The translations under genes and the position numbers were made by a program. A stretch of 64,000 nucleotides of DNA, from contig DASXCQ010000093.1 in assembly GCA_036491115.1 (NCBI GenBank), forward strand, positions 1 to 64,000. Direction: 5' to 3'. The DNA comes from DATEPR01 sp036491115 (GTDB lineage Bacteria; Actinomycetota; Actinomycetes; Mycobacteriales; Pseudonocardiaceae). Each line of letters begins with the position of its first letter. Position 1 is the stretch's first letter. The notes below the pieces were generated by a model. The model had not been told where the DNA came from and searched no databases. It was given only the letters and a program-made list of their open reading frames with translations. Below are positions 49,458 through 59,230 of this stretch, piece by piece.

Positions 49458-50978
49458 TCAGTGAATGGACATGGTCTCCGCGCCCAGGTAGGTCCGTGCC
49501 GCCCATGAGGTCGGGTCGGCCGCGAAGTGGCGCTGGAGGGCGCCGTTGTCCAGGGCATTGTCCAGCGCCGCCATGATCATCGACTGGTCCAGAACCAGGC
49601 GACGGTGACCGATGGCGCCGGTTGTCGGGTTGACCGCGTCGAAGAACCCGCCATCGGACGTGTACACGCCGGGGAACCGCGACCGCAGCGTCTGGATGTT
49701 CGCGTACGCCTGCTGCGGCAGCACGTCCAACGCGATCACCGACGCGTGCGGGGTCACCGTGGTCTCCGTACCGCACGTCGTGCACTGCGACAGCTGCTGA
49801 CCGGTCGGCAACGTGAGGCCCTCGGCGCCGAACCCGCTGTAGTCACCCGTGTCGTCCGCCGTGCTGGAGGGCGAGATGCCCCACACCGGGTAGCCGAGCT
49901 GCTGCGCGTACTTCATCTGCACCTGGACCGTGCGCACGTCCGCCAGGCCGAAGCTGTGCGGACCCCACGCGGTCTCCGGCACGACCTGGTCGGCCATCAG
50001 GCCCTCGAACATGCCACCGGCCCACGTCGGAACGTAGGTGAGCGACGTGCCCGGGTACACATAGTGGCCCTCCCAGACGCGGAAGACCTTGCCGGACTGC
50101 GGGTCGCGGATGTCGTCCCAGTGTCCGGGCACCGGCCACTGGCCCTGGAACGAGAAGTCCGGGTCCGTCGCGCACTGCTTCGGCGGCAGCGTCCGCCACG
50201 TCCGCCACCACACGTCACCGGGCATCTGGTGCAGGCCCATCCCCAGGTACATGGCGATCCGGGGGTCGCTGTACAGCGCTCCGTTGTGGAAGCCGGCCGG
50301 ACCCTGGTCGACGTAGAAGCCGCCGTACATCTGGCCGGTCGGCTGGTTGCCGGAGATGGCGGGGTTGGTGTTGCAGGCGATCTGCGGACGGTTGTCGTAG
50401 AAGATGTTGAAGTTCAGGTCGCTGACCAGCGGGTTGATCAGGCCGCCCAGCTCGGGCAGCGCCTGCCGCGCCACCGCCAGGCCGGACGCGTACCAGCCGT
50501 TGTCCACCGCGGACAGGAAGAAGCAGTTGTCCTGGGCCGGCGTGGTCTCCGTCTTGCAGTCGATGTCACCGGGGTTGCGGATCACGTCACCGTTGGACGT
50601 GTCGTACCACTGGTAGAGGAAACCGTCGGTGCGCTTGAGACCGCGCACCTCGGTCAGCGTCGACGCGACCATCGACCTGGCCCGCGCACGGTTGATCAGG
50701 TGAAGGTCGTCGGCCGCGACCACGGCCCACAGGTACACCCCGATGTTCGCCGCCGACGTGTACGTGCCGCGCACCGCACCGGGACCGAGATTGTCCAGCG
50801 GCAGATGGGTGTGCGGATCGAGGTCCTCGCCGTAGAACTTCCAGGTGTCGCGGGCGATGCCGTACAGCACTGCTCGCTGTCCGGCCGTCAGCCCGCCCGG
50901 GCCTGCCGATGCCGCAGGTACCACGGCGGCCAGCATCGAGGCCAGTAAGGCGATCACCACAAGGATTCGGCGTCGCAT
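49458..50978 (-). CDS. secreted DUF3131/glucoamylase-like protein
   Basis: A 506-residue exported protein. It has a signal peptide (RRRILVVIALLASMLAAVVPAASA, cleaved around residue 25). The mature part resembles the DUF3131 and 'glucoamylase' (PF10091, GH144-like) (alpha/alpha)6-barrel proteins: TSAANIGVYLWAVVAADDL, then LKRTDGFLYQWYD, and PTWAGGMFEGLMAD, a YSGFGAEGLTLP block and TPHASVIALDVLP near the end. Members act on beta-glucans (GH144: beta-1,2-glucan) but many are uncharacterised. It is the last gene of the eight-gene sugar operon, 20 bases after the second ATPase gene, and should supply oligosaccharides for the importer. Confidence 0.83.
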   Translation of the reverse strand: MRRRILVVIALLASMLAAVVPAASAGPGGLTAGQRAVLYGIARDTWKFYGEDLDPHTHLPLDNLGPGAVRGTYTSAANIGVYLWAVVAADDLHLINRARARSMVASTLTEVRGLKRTDGFLYQWYDTSNGDVIRNPGDIDCKTETTPAQDNCFFLSAVDNGWYASGLAVARQALPELGGLINPLVSDLNFNIFYDNRPQIACNTNPAISGNQPTGQMYGGFYVDQGPAGFHNGALYSDPRIAMYLGMGLHQMPGDVWWRTWRTLPPKQCATDPDFSFQGQWPVPGHWDDIRDPQSGKVFRVWEGHYVYPGTSLTYVPTWAGGMFEGLMADQVVPETAWGPHSFGLADVRTVQVQMKYAQQLGYPVWGISPSSTADDTGDYSGFGAEGLTLPTGQQLSQCTTCGTETTVTPHASVIALDVLPQQAYANIQTLRSRFPGVYTSDGGFFDAVNPTTGAIGHRRLVLDQSMIMAALDNALDNGALQRHFAADPTSWAARTYLGAETMSIH

Positions 50979-50998
50979 GTCAGGTTGTGCCTCCTCGC

Positions 50999-51772
50999 TC
51001 AGCGTTGGGCGAACGGTGTCGGCAGGGCGTCCAGCAGCGCCCTGGTGTACTCGTCCCTGGGATTGCGCAGCACGTCGACCGTCGGGCCGTGCTCGACGAT
51101 CCGACCCTGATGCAGGACCAGCATCCGGTCGGCGACCACGCGGGCGGACAGCAGATCGTGGGTGATGTACAGCAGGCTGACGCCGGTGCCGGCGAGCAGG
51201 TCCAGCACGCCGGCCCGCAGTGACACGTCGAGCATGCTGACCGGCTCGTCGGCCACCAGCAGCTCCGGTTCCGGCGCCAGCGCCCGGGCCACCACCACCC
51301 GCTGGCGCTGCCCGCCGGACAGCTGGTGCGGCAGCTTGTCCGCGTACTGGGCCACCGGGGTCAGCCCGACCGTGGTCAGCAGCTCGTCGACCCTGCGGTG
51401 GGCGTCCCGTTCGGACAGACCGAGGTGGTTCACCAGCGGCCGGGTGAGCGTGTAGCGGACCGTGTGCAGCGGGTTCAACGCCGCGTACGGGTCCTGGAAC
51501 ACCATCTGGACGCGCCGCCGGTAGGCCCGCAACTCCTTGCGCCGCAACCGATCCACCTGGGTGCCGGCGAAGGTGATGGTGCCGGTGTCCTGCCGTTCCA
51601 TGCCGGTGACCATCCTGGCCAGCGTCGACTTGCCGCTGCCGCTCTGGCCGACCAGCGCCACCGCCTCGCCGGGCTCGATGGTGAACGACACGTCGTCGGC
51701 CGCGGTGACCACCCGGTCGCCGCGCCGCCGGCCCGGATAGCGCTTGGTGACGCCCTCGACCACCAGGCTCAT
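50999..51772 (-). CDS. ABC importer ATP-binding protein, OppF/DppF type
   Basis: A 257-residue ATPase of the peptide/oligosaccharide importer class: Walker A GQSGSGKST, signature LSGGQRQR, Walker B LLVADEP and the switch His in ITHD. The C-terminal Cys-rich extension typical of Opp/Dpp ATPases is short here. The start at ATG 51772 overlaps the stop of the OppD-like gene by four bases. It works as a dimer with that protein. Confidence 0.92.
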   Translation of the reverse strand: MSLVVEGVTKRYPGRRRGDRVVTAADDVSFTIEPGEAVALVGQSGSGKSTLARMVTGMERQDTGTITFAGTQVDRLRRKELRAYRRRVQMVFQDPYAALNPLHTVRYTLTRPLVNHLGLSERDAHRRVDELLTTVGLTPVAQYADKLPHQLSGGQRQRVVVARALAPEPELLVADEPVSMLDVSLRAGVLDLLAGTGVSLLYITHDLLSARVVADRMLVLHQGRIVEHGPTVDVLRNPRDEYTRALLDALPTPFAQR

Positions 51773-52722
51773 GACGCACGTCCCGTCACGTAGCAGGCGA
51801 CGCCGTCGGCCAGCGGCGGTTCCGCCACCCGGCAGCCGGTCTCGGCCAGCGGGCAGCGCGGCGCGTACGAGCAGCCCTGGGAGGGCACCGACAGGTCGGG
51901 CGGACTGCCCGGGATGCCGCTGATCCGGACCTCGGCGGCACGAGGGTCGGCGTAGCAGTCCAGCAGCGCCCTGGTGTACGGGTGTTTCGAGTTGCCGATC
52001 ATGGTGGCGGACGGCTGGTCCTCGACGATTCGTCCGGCGTACATCACCAGCACCCGGTCGGCCGACTCCAGCACCATGCCCAGGTCGTGGCTGATCAGCA
52101 GGGCGGTGAAGCCGACATCGCGCTGGAGTTCCTTCACCGTGTCGATGACGGCCTTCTGCACCAGGACGTCCAGGGCGGTGGTGGGCTCGTCGAACACCAC
52201 CAGCCTCGGCTCCAGCGCCAGGACCAGCGCGATCACCACCCGCTGCCGCATCCCGCCGGACAGCTCATGCGGATAGCGGCCCAGCGTGTCCGGCGGCAGG
52301 TGCACCTTGGTCAGCAGTTCGGCCGCCCGCCGGCGCACGGCCGAACGGGCCAGCCGCCGGTGCGCGCGGAACACGTCGACGAAGTGGTTCTCCACCGTGC
52401 GGACCGGGTTCAGCGCGTTCATCCCGCTCTGCAGGACCAGCGAGAACCCGCCCTGGCGCAGCGTGCGCAGCGACTCACCGGACAGCGCGGCGATGTCGGT
52501 GCCGTCGAAGACCACCCGGCCACCGGACAGCCTGCCCGGCGGGCGCAGCATCCTGGTCAACGCGTAGCCCAGCGTCGACTTGCCGCAGCCGGACTCGCCG
52601 ACCAGGCCGACGAACTCGCCGGCCCGCAGGGTGAGGGACACGTCCCGCACGGAGTGCACGGCAGGCGCGCCGGACGGCTGGTAGACGACGTTGACGTCCT
52701 CGGCGGCGAGCAGTGCCGTCAT
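51769..52722 (-). CDS. ABC importer ATP-binding protein, OppD/DppD type
   Basis: A 317-residue ATPase with Walker A GESGCGKST, signature LSGGMRQR and Walker B LVVFDEP, then the switch His in ISHD. The C-terminal Opp-type segment carries the cysteine cluster GCSYAPRCPLAETGCR, usual in this subfamily. Overlaps the permease gene before it and the second ATPase gene after it by four bases each, which indicates coupled translation. In the first importer of the window, these two ATPases are fused into one protein; here they are separate. Confidence 0.93.
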   Translation of the reverse strand: MTALLAAEDVNVVYQPSGAPAVHSVRDVSLTLRAGEFVGLVGESGCGKSTLGYALTRMLRPPGRLSGGRVVFDGTDIAALSGESLRTLRQGGFSLVLQSGMNALNPVRTVENHFVDVFRAHRRLARSAVRRRAAELLTKVHLPPDTLGRYPHELSGGMRQRVVIALVLALEPRLVVFDEPTTALDVLVQKAVIDTVKELQRDVGFTALLISHDLGMVLESADRVLVMYAGRIVEDQPSATMIGNSKHPYTRALLDCYADPRAAEVRISGIPGSPPDLSVPSQGCSYAPRCPLAETGCRVAEPPLADGVACYVTGRAS

Positions 52723-53630
52723 CGGGACACCCCCTCACGCAGGCGTGGATTGGACAGCGCGTCGATGCCGAAGTTGATCAGCGACAGGGACGCGGCGAGC
52801 AGCGCGATCGCGAGGCCGGGCGCGAGGATCTGCTGCCACTGGCCGACCAGCAGCACATTGTCGTTCTGCGCCCAGAACAGCATCGTGCCCCAGCTGATCG
52901 TGTTCGGGTTGCCCAGCCCGATGAACTCCAGGCCGGCCTCACCGAGCACGGCGGCGTTGGCCGCGGCGAGGAAGCTCGCCGCGACCAGCGACAGCATGTT
53001 GGGCAGGATCTCCCGGAACACGATGCGGTGGATCCGCTCCCCGCTGAACCGGGCCGCCTCCACGAAGTCCCGACGGCGCAACGTGGACGTCTGCGCGCGC
53101 AGCACGCGGGCACCGAACGCCCATCCGGTGATCGCCACGACGAGCACGATCAGGCCGACACCCCGGCCGGGCGAGTAGGTGGCGATCACGACCATCAGCG
53201 GCAGGGCCGGGATCACCAGGAACAGGTTGACGACGAAGTTGATCGTCTCCTCGGCGAACCCGGACAGGTAGCCGGCGAACAGGCCCACCGCGATCGCCAC
53301 CAGGGTGGCCAGAATGCCGGCCGCGAACGCCACCAGCAGGGACACCCTGGCCCCGTAGAGCAGGCGGGACAGCACGTCCTGCCCGGACCCGGTGGTGCCC
53401 AGCCAGTGCGCACCGCTGGGCGAGAGCGACCGGCCGAACCCGGTGAACGTCGGCGAGTAGGGCGCGATCAGCGGTGCGAACACCGCCAGCGCCACCAGCA
53501 CGAGCAGGATCACCAGGCCGGCCCGCGCCTTGCGGTTCGCCCACACCGTGCGCAGCGCACGCGCCGCCACCCGCGACCGCCGGGGCGGCGCCCACACCCC
53601 GACCGCCAGTTCCACACCCGAAGCACTCAT
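52719..53630 (-). CDS. ABC importer permease, OppC/DppC type
   Basis: A 303-residue permease with an N-terminal cytosolic arm rich in Arg, a first helix at about residues 37-57 (AGLVILLVLVALAVFAPLIA) and the OppC motif HWLGTTGSGQDVLSRLLYG. The EAA-type loop (FVEAARFSGERIHRIVFREILPN) is clear. Overlaps neighbours on both sides by four bases. Works together with the DppB-like permease. Confidence 0.92.
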   Translation of the reverse strand: MSASGVELAVGVWAPPRRSRVAARALRTVWANRKARAGLVILLVLVALAVFAPLIAPYSPTFTGFGRSLSPSGAHWLGTTGSGQDVLSRLLYGARVSLLVAFAAGILATLVAIAVGLFAGYLSGFAEETINFVVNLFLVIPALPLMVVIATYSPGRGVGLIVLVVAITGWAFGARVLRAQTSTLRRRDFVEAARFSGERIHRIVFREILPNMLSLVAASFLAAANAAVLGEAGLEFIGLGNPNTISWGTMLFWAQNDNVLLVGQWQQILAPGLAIALLAASLSLINFGIDALSNPRLREGVSR

Positions 53631-54619
53631 ATCCGCCTCGCTCTCGGGTCGAGCACCCCGTACAGCAGGTCGACGATCAGGTTCGCCACCAGCACGCTCA
53701 CCGTGATCACCAGGAACAACGCCTGCATCAGCGGAAAGTCCTCGTTGACCACGGCGTTGAACAGCAGATAACCCACGCCTGGGTAGGCGAACACCACCTC
53801 GGTGAGCAGTGACCCGCCGACCACCAGGCCCAGCGCCATGCCGAACGCGGTGATGTTGGGCAGCAGCGCGTTGCGGGCCGCGTAGCGCAGCGCGATGGTG
53901 CGCCCGCGCAGCCCGTTGGCCTCGGCGAACGTCACGTAGTCCTCGCCGAGCGTGTTGACCATGTTGTTGCGCATGCCCAGCAGCCAGCCGCCCAGGCCGC
54001 TGACCAGGATGGTCAGCGCGGGCAGCACGCTGTGGAACGCGGCGTCGGCCACGAACGACGCCGACCAGTTCGGCGACGCGTCGGCCGCGTAGCCACCCTT
54101 GATCGGGAACCAGTTGAGGCCGAACGCGAACACGAACAACAGCAACAGGGCGGTCCAGAAGTACGGGAACGCCGAGGTGAACGTGCTGCCGACGGTGGCC
54201 AGCGTGTCGGTGATCCGGCCGCGCCGCCAGGCCGCCGCCACCCCGGCCAGCGTGCCCACGACGAACGCGAGCACGGTGGCCGAGCCGACCAGGACCAGGG
54301 TCCAGGGCAGGGCACCGGCGATCAGCGAGCCGACCGACTCCGGGAAGTACGTGTACGACAGGCCGAACCGCAGGTGGACGATGTCGTCCAGGTAGTGCCC
54401 GTACTGCGTGGCCAGGCCGCCGGTCGGCACGCCGAGCGTGTCCTCGATGGCCTGCCGCGTCGCCGGGCTGACCGGTCCGTCACCGGCCAGCTTGCCGATG
54501 GCGGCATCCGCCGGGGTGCCCGGCATCAGCCTCGGGATGAAGAAGTTGACCGTCACCGCGGCCCACAGCGTGGCCACGAAGATGATCAGCTTGCGCAGGA
54601 TGGGATGCACCGTTGCCAC
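53627..54619 (-). CDS. ABC importer permease, OppB/DppB type
   Basis: A 330-residue permease. The N-terminal helix is LRKLIIFVATLWAAVTVNFFIPRLMPG, typical of OppB; the periplasmic-type loop then spans ~40-100 and five further helices follow. The EAA loop is visible (YVTFAEANGLRGRTIALRYAARNAL). Encoded 9 bases downstream of the solute-binding lipoprotein gene. Confidence 0.92.
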   Translation of the reverse strand: MATVHPILRKLIIFVATLWAAVTVNFFIPRLMPGTPADAAIGKLAGDGPVSPATRQAIEDTLGVPTGGLATQYGHYLDDIVHLRFGLSYTYFPESVGSLIAGALPWTLVLVGSATVLAFVVGTLAGVAAAWRRGRITDTLATVGSTFTSAFPYFWTALLLLFVFAFGLNWFPIKGGYAADASPNWSASFVADAAFHSVLPALTILVSGLGGWLLGMRNNMVNTLGEDYVTFAEANGLRGRTIALRYAARNALLPNITAFGMALGLVVGGSLLTEVVFAYPGVGYLLFNAVVNEDFPLMQALFLVITVSVLVANLIVDLLYGVLDPRARRI

Positions 54620-54628
54620 CCGCCCCGG

Positions 54629-56296
54629 TCAGGACGACACCGCTTTGAGGTGGGTCACGATCATCAGCGGTGGCGCCAGGTAGGGCGCGGGCGGCGCGTA
54701 CGGGTTGCTCGCGGTGGGCCAGCCGGTGAATCCCTTGGTGGAGAACTCGCCCCAGGTGGCGCCGTAGAACAGGGCGATCACCGGAACCTGCTGGTACATC
54801 ACCTGCTCCAGTTCGTGCACCGAGTTCCGCTGCTGGGCCAACTGGGTCTCGCCCTGCATCTGGCTGAGCAGGCCGTCCAGCCTGGGGTCGGAGAACCGGC
54901 TGAAGTTGGACCCCGCCGTCTTGCCGACCGGCGCGGTCTGCGCGCTGGCCAGGGTGTTGAAGAAGTCGACGTACGGGCTGCCGGTGCCGCCGAACGAACC
55001 GAGCGACGCGTCGAAACTGCCCTGCTGGAGCGCCTGGTTGTAGGCGGCGTACTCCGGGGTCTGGATGTTCACCGCGATGCCGACGGCCTTGAGCTGCTGC
55101 TGGATCGTCTGCGCTGCCTGCAGCCAGTCGGTGAACCCGTTGGGCGTCTGCAGGTTCATGGTCACCGGCTGGCCGTCCGGGCCGACCAGCGCGTTGCCGC
55201 GCACATGGTAGCCGGCCTGGCCGAACAGCTGGGTGGCCTTGGCCATGTCCTGGTTGACCACCCCCGCGTCCGGCAGGGACGGGTCCAGCCAGCTCTTCAG
55301 GTTGGGCAGCAGCAGGCCGCTCTGCGACGCGGGCTGCACGTAGCCGTCCTCGGCCTTGTCCGCGATGTCCTTGCGGTTGAGCGCCGCGGACAGTCCCTGG
55401 CGGAAGGCCAGACTGTTGTAGGGCGCCTTGGTCAGGTTCAGGTACAGCGAGATGGTGCCGCCCGGCGGGAACCAGAAGCGGTGGTGCTGGGCGTCCTTGT
55501 TCACCCACGTCTGGTTGACGTTCGGGATGAACAGCGACGCCCAGTCGTAGCCGCCGCGCGACAGTTGCAGCTGGGACTGCGCGTTGCCGGTCAGCGCGGG
55601 GAACACCACCTTGGCCGCGGCCACGTTCTGGACCTGCCAGTACTTCTGGTTCCTGGTGAGCGTGTACTGGTTGGGGTTGAACGTGCCGAGCACGTACGGT
55701 CCGGTGACCACGGGCGAGGTGTTGGTGAACGTGGTCGGATCGGTGATCTTCGACCACACGTGCTGGGGCACGATCACTTCCTGGTCGACCTGCTGCACGA
55801 AGGGCACGTCGGGCTGCTGGAACGTCACCGCGACGGTGTCACCGGAGGACGTGACCGACTTGACGTGCTGCCAGATGCCGGTGCTGTCCAGGGCGGGGAA
55901 CTTCTTGAGGTAGTCGAAGGTGAACACGACGTCGGCCGGGGTGAACGGCTTGCCGTCGCTCCACGTCACGCCCCTGCGGATCGTGTAGTCCACCTCGGTG
56001 GCGCCGCGGAGGGTGTGGCCGGTGGCCAGGAACGGCGTCTCGTGGCCGTTCACGGCGTTGACGTACTCCAGGGGCTCGTACATGTACGTGGTGCCGATGC
56101 GCTTGTTCGGCGAGAACGGGTTGAAGTTGTCCTGCAGGGTCGGCGACCCGTTGTCCACGCCGATCACCAGGGTGCCGTTGCCGCCACCGGTGCCGACGTC
56201 GTTGGCCGAGCCGGAGCAACCCGCCACGCCGGTGGCCACCATGGCGAGTGCCGCGCCGGTGAGCAGTGCCGACCGGGCGCCGGATAGTCGGGTCAT
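54629..56296 (-). CDS. ABC importer solute-binding lipoprotein (SBP family 5)
   Basis: A 555-residue lipoprotein receptor. The signal peptide ends in a lipobox VAGC, with Cys27 the acylation site. The mature part is SBP_bac_5-like: GVTWSDGKPFTPADVVFTFDYLK, then KAPYNSLAFRQGLSAALNRKDIA, conserved regions of family 5 receptors. Family 5 includes peptide receptors but also many cello-, xylo- and other oligosaccharide receptors in actinomycetes and thermophiles; the glycosidase genes argue for a sugar. Its start overlaps the glycosidase stop by four bases. Confidence 0.93.
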   Translation of the reverse strand: MTRLSGARSALLTGAALAMVATGVAGCSGSANDVGTGGGNGTLVIGVDNGSPTLQDNFNPFSPNKRIGTTYMYEPLEYVNAVNGHETPFLATGHTLRGATEVDYTIRRGVTWSDGKPFTPADVVFTFDYLKKFPALDSTGIWQHVKSVTSSGDTVAVTFQQPDVPFVQQVDQEVIVPQHVWSKITDPTTFTNTSPVVTGPYVLGTFNPNQYTLTRNQKYWQVQNVAAAKVVFPALTGNAQSQLQLSRGGYDWASLFIPNVNQTWVNKDAQHHRFWFPPGGTISLYLNLTKAPYNSLAFRQGLSAALNRKDIADKAEDGYVQPASQSGLLLPNLKSWLDPSLPDAGVVNQDMAKATQLFGQAGYHVRGNALVGPDGQPVTMNLQTPNGFTDWLQAAQTIQQQLKAVGIAVNIQTPEYAAYNQALQQGSFDASLGSFGGTGSPYVDFFNTLASAQTAPVGKTAGSNFSRFSDPRLDGLLSQMQGETQLAQQRNSVHELEQVMYQQVPVIALFYGATWGEFSTKGFTGWPTASNPYAPPAPYLAPPLMIVTHLKAVSS

Positions 56297-58158
56297 CGTA
56301 TGTTCTCCTCCTTCGTGCGCGGCGCGTCGTCGCGCGCGGACAGCCGGATCCGGGCCACGCCCGGCATCGGAAGGTCGAGTTCAAGCTGGGCGGTGCCCTC
56401 GGCGTCGGACTCGACGTCGGGCAGCGGCCTCTCGTGCAGCCGGTCACGCTCGTGCAGGTGCAGCCACAGCGCGTCGTCCGGCCAGTCCACGTCGGGTGAG
56501 CACTCGGCGACGATGTTGGAGTGCCGCTGGTCGACCCTGGCCAGCGTCGCCGCATAGGTGCCGGCGGGCAGGCCGTGCACGGCGAGCCGGACGCCCCGGT
56601 CCAGCCTGGGGTCGCCGTTCATCAGTTCGGCATTGACGGTTCCGTTCCACAGCAACACGTCCACCGTGCCGTCGTCGTGCAGGGCGGCCCACGCGTGCAC
56701 CAGCACGTCGGCGCCGTCGCCGTCGACCCGGCTGGCCAGGACGTGGTCGCCCAGGTGTGCGGCCAGGTGTGCCGCCCAGTAGCGGGGTTTGCGCAGGTTG
56801 CCGACGGACAGCAGGCCGAAACCGTTGTGGAACAGGCGAGGCGGCCGGCCCAGTTCCTCGAAGTGGTCGCTGATCACCCAGTACGCCAGGGCGTCCACCC
56901 TGCCCTGCGCGGCCTGGAACCCGCTGAGCACGAACGGCGCGCCCTGCACCCCGTCGTGGATCGGGCCGAAGTGGGTGGACCCGACACCCCACTCCGTCCA
57001 CCACACCGGCACGGCGGGCAGGTTGTGCCTGCGCAGCGACGGCCGGGTGTCCAGCGGCAGGTTGCCGTACGTGTGGGTGGTCAGAAAGTCAAGCGGCACA
57101 CCGGTTTCCGCCGCGTGCGCGACCAGCGCTTCGACCCACTCGCCGGCCGCCGTGGACGGGCCGCCCACCAGCAGCCGGGGGTCGACCGACTTGAGCGCGC
57201 GGGCCGTCTCGTCGTACAGCCGCAGGTAGTCCGTCCGAGTGCCGGACCAGAACACCACCAGGTTGGGCTCGTTCCACACCTCGAAGCCCCAGCCGGCGAC
57301 CTCGTCGATGCCGTACCGGTCGACCAGGTGGCGGGCCAGCGCGGCGACCAGGTCACCCCACCGGTCCCAGTCCTTCGGCGGCGAGATGATGCCCCGGTAG
57401 TCGAACACCGTCTGGTCGGGGTCGGCGGCCAGCGCGGCCGGCATGAACGACAGCTCGACGACCGGCCGGACGCCCAGGGCGAGCAGGCCGTCGTAGAGGG
57501 CCTCGACGCGACTGAAGTCGTAGCTCAGGTCGTCCCGGACCACATGGTTGTCGTCGTGCAGCACGGCGTGCGCGCGGACGTGCGTGACGCCGAGGTCCTG
57601 CTGCGCCATGCGCAGCGCCTCGGCGAACTCGACGCCGATGTCGTTGCCGTGGCCGTCGTCGCCGAACTCCAGCTGGGTCAGCCGTTCCGAGCCGACCATC
57701 CGCCAGACTCGGTCCAGCGTGCCGGTCACGGTCGCCGCGTCCACCTCGACGGCGACGGCGGCCGCCGGACCGGGCAGCATGGCCGCCCGCACAGGTTCCG
57801 ACCAGGCCCACGCCGGGTGGTCCGCACCCGCCACGGCGCCGATCCGGTAGCGGTACTCCACGCCGTCGGCCAGACCGGTGTCGGCGAACCGGTTGCCGGC
57901 GACGGCGGCGACGTCACTGCCGCCGTGCCGCACCAGCAACGGTTCCGCGTCACCGTCGGTGCGCTCGATCAGGTAGCCGGCCGCGCCGGGCACCTCGTCC
58001 CAGCTCAGTCTGACGTGCCCCACGGCCGGTTCGGCGCGGACCCCGGCCGGGGCCGGCAGAGCCAGTGCGGCGTCGGCACCGTCGGTGTCGGTCAGCCGCA
58101 GGTAGATCCGCCGTTCCCAGTCGTCCCTGGCCGTCGTCTCGCCCGCCTGGCGCGTCAT
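56293..58158 (-). CDS. cytosolic GH39-like beta-xylosidase/glycosidase with N-terminal FnIII-like domain
   Basis: A 621-residue retaining glycosidase without signal peptide. Residues ~35-115 form a fibronectin III-like domain (PAVGHVRLSWDEVPGAAGYLIER). The catalytic TIM barrel spans ~150-480, with the acid/base Glu in WNEPN (E297) and nucleophile Glu in WTEWG (E389), the GH39 pattern. A C-terminal beta domain (~490-620) includes DVLLWNGT. GH39 enzymes include beta-xylosidases and alpha-iduronidases; the sugar cannot be fixed by inspection. It is second in the operon, its ATG overlapping the LacI stop, and should hydrolyse imported oligosaccharide in the cytosol. Confidence 0.85.
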   Translation of the reverse strand: MTRQAGETTARDDWERRIYLRLTDTDGADAALALPAPAGVRAEPAVGHVRLSWDEVPGAAGYLIERTDGDAEPLLVRHGGSDVAAVAGNRFADTGLADGVEYRYRIGAVAGADHPAWAWSEPVRAAMLPGPAAAVAVEVDAATVTGTLDRVWRMVGSERLTQLEFGDDGHGNDIGVEFAEALRMAQQDLGVTHVRAHAVLHDDNHVVRDDLSYDFSRVEALYDGLLALGVRPVVELSFMPAALAADPDQTVFDYRGIISPPKDWDRWGDLVAALARHLVDRYGIDEVAGWGFEVWNEPNLVVFWSGTRTDYLRLYDETARALKSVDPRLLVGGPSTAAGEWVEALVAHAAETGVPLDFLTTHTYGNLPLDTRPSLRRHNLPAVPVWWTEWGVGSTHFGPIHDGVQGAPFVLSGFQAAQGRVDALAYWVISDHFEELGRPPRLFHNGFGLLSVGNLRKPRYWAAHLAAHLGDHVLASRVDGDGADVLVHAWAALHDDGTVDVLLWNGTVNAELMNGDPRLDRGVRLAVHGLPAGTYAATLARVDQRHSNIVAECSPDVDWPDDALWLHLHERDRLHERPLPDVESDAEGTAQLELDLPMPGVARIRLSARDDAPRTKEENIR

Positions 58159-59213
58159 CCGGATGTCCTCCCACGGTTCTCGGTCAGATGTGGCCGGCAG
58201 CCGCAGCTACGCCGTTGCACGAGGGCGGTCGGCAGGATCAGCGAGCGGCGCTGTGCGTCGGGATCCGCGAGGCGATCCAGCAGTAGCCGCACGGACCTCT
58301 CGCCGAGTTCCCGCATGGGCTGCCGGACCGTGGTCAGCGGCGGCCGGACGTGCCTGGCCACCGCGATGTCGTCGAACCCGGTCACAGCGATCTCGCCGGG
58401 CACCCGCACCCGCGCGGCCCGCAGCGCGGTGAGCGCGCCGATCGCCATCTCGTCGTTGCCGAACACCACGGCCCTCGGGCGCCTGCCGCCGGCCAGCAGC
58501 TCGCGCATCGCACGTTCGCCGCCCGCCTCGGTGAAGCCGCCGGACGCTGCGGGCTGGTCCGGCACCGCGAGGCCGGCGGCGCCCAGCGCGTCGCGGAAGC
58601 CGGCGAACCGGGCCAGCGAGTCCGGTGAGCGGGGCGGGCCGGCGACGAACACGATGTCGGTGTAGCCGTGGACGTCGATCAGGTGCCGGGTGATCCCCCT
58701 GGTGCCGCCTCGGTTGTCCGCACCGACCAGATCCAGCCGGCGGTGCGTGTTGTTGGCCAACACCACGACGGGCAGACTGCGGGACAGCATCACGATGTCC
58801 TGATTGGACAGACTGCGGGCCATCACGACCAGGCCGTCCACCTTGCCGGCGACGGAGAAGGCGAGTTGCCGGCCGGACGACGTATGGGTGGCCGCGATCA
58901 GCACCGCGTCGCCGACCGCCGTGGCGGCCCGCTCCGCACCGCGGATCACCTCGTCCACGTACAGCGGCGACTCCTGTTCCGCCTCACCGGATCGGTCCAG
59001 GTCGGGGAACAGCAGGCCGACGATGCCGGTGCGTCGCGACGCCAGGCCACGCGCCGAACCACTGGGCACCCAACCGAGTTCGGTGGCGGCGGCGAGCACC
59101 TTGTCCCTGGTGGCGGGAGAAAAGCCGGCGCCGTCGTGCATCACGCGCGAGACGGTCGCGGTGGACACACCACTGCGTTGTGCCACCTGGTAGATCGTGG
59201 ATCGGTCGGCCAC
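58155..59213 (-). CDS. LacI family transcriptional regulator
   Basis: A 352-residue repressor. The N-terminal HTH is standard (STIYQVAQRSGVSTATVSRVMH), followed by a periplasmic-binding-protein-like sugar-sensing domain (IVGLLFPDLDRSG, AVTGFDDIAVARHVRPPLTTVRQP). The first gene of the eight-gene operon, so it is autoregulated. Two LacI-type operators stand 18 bases upstream of its start (59231-59261). The inducer is presumably the sugar or oligosaccharide released by the operon enzymes. Confidence 0.94.
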   Translation of the reverse strand: MADRSTIYQVAQRSGVSTATVSRVMHDGAGFSPATRDKVLAAATELGWVPSGSARGLASRRTGIVGLLFPDLDRSGEAEQESPLYVDEVIRGAERAATAVGDAVLIAATHTSSGRQLAFSVAGKVDGLVVMARSLSNQDIVMLSRSLPVVVLANNTHRRLDLVGADNRGGTRGITRHLIDVHGYTDIVFVAGPPRSPDSLARFAGFRDALGAAGLAVPDQPAASGGFTEAGGERAMRELLAGGRRPRAVVFGNDEMAIGALTALRAARVRVPGEIAVTGFDDIAVARHVRPPLTTVRQPMRELGERSVRLLLDRLADPDAQRRSLILPTALVQRRSCGCRPHLTENRGRTSG

Positions 59214-59230
59214 GGTCAGCCCGTCTCCCG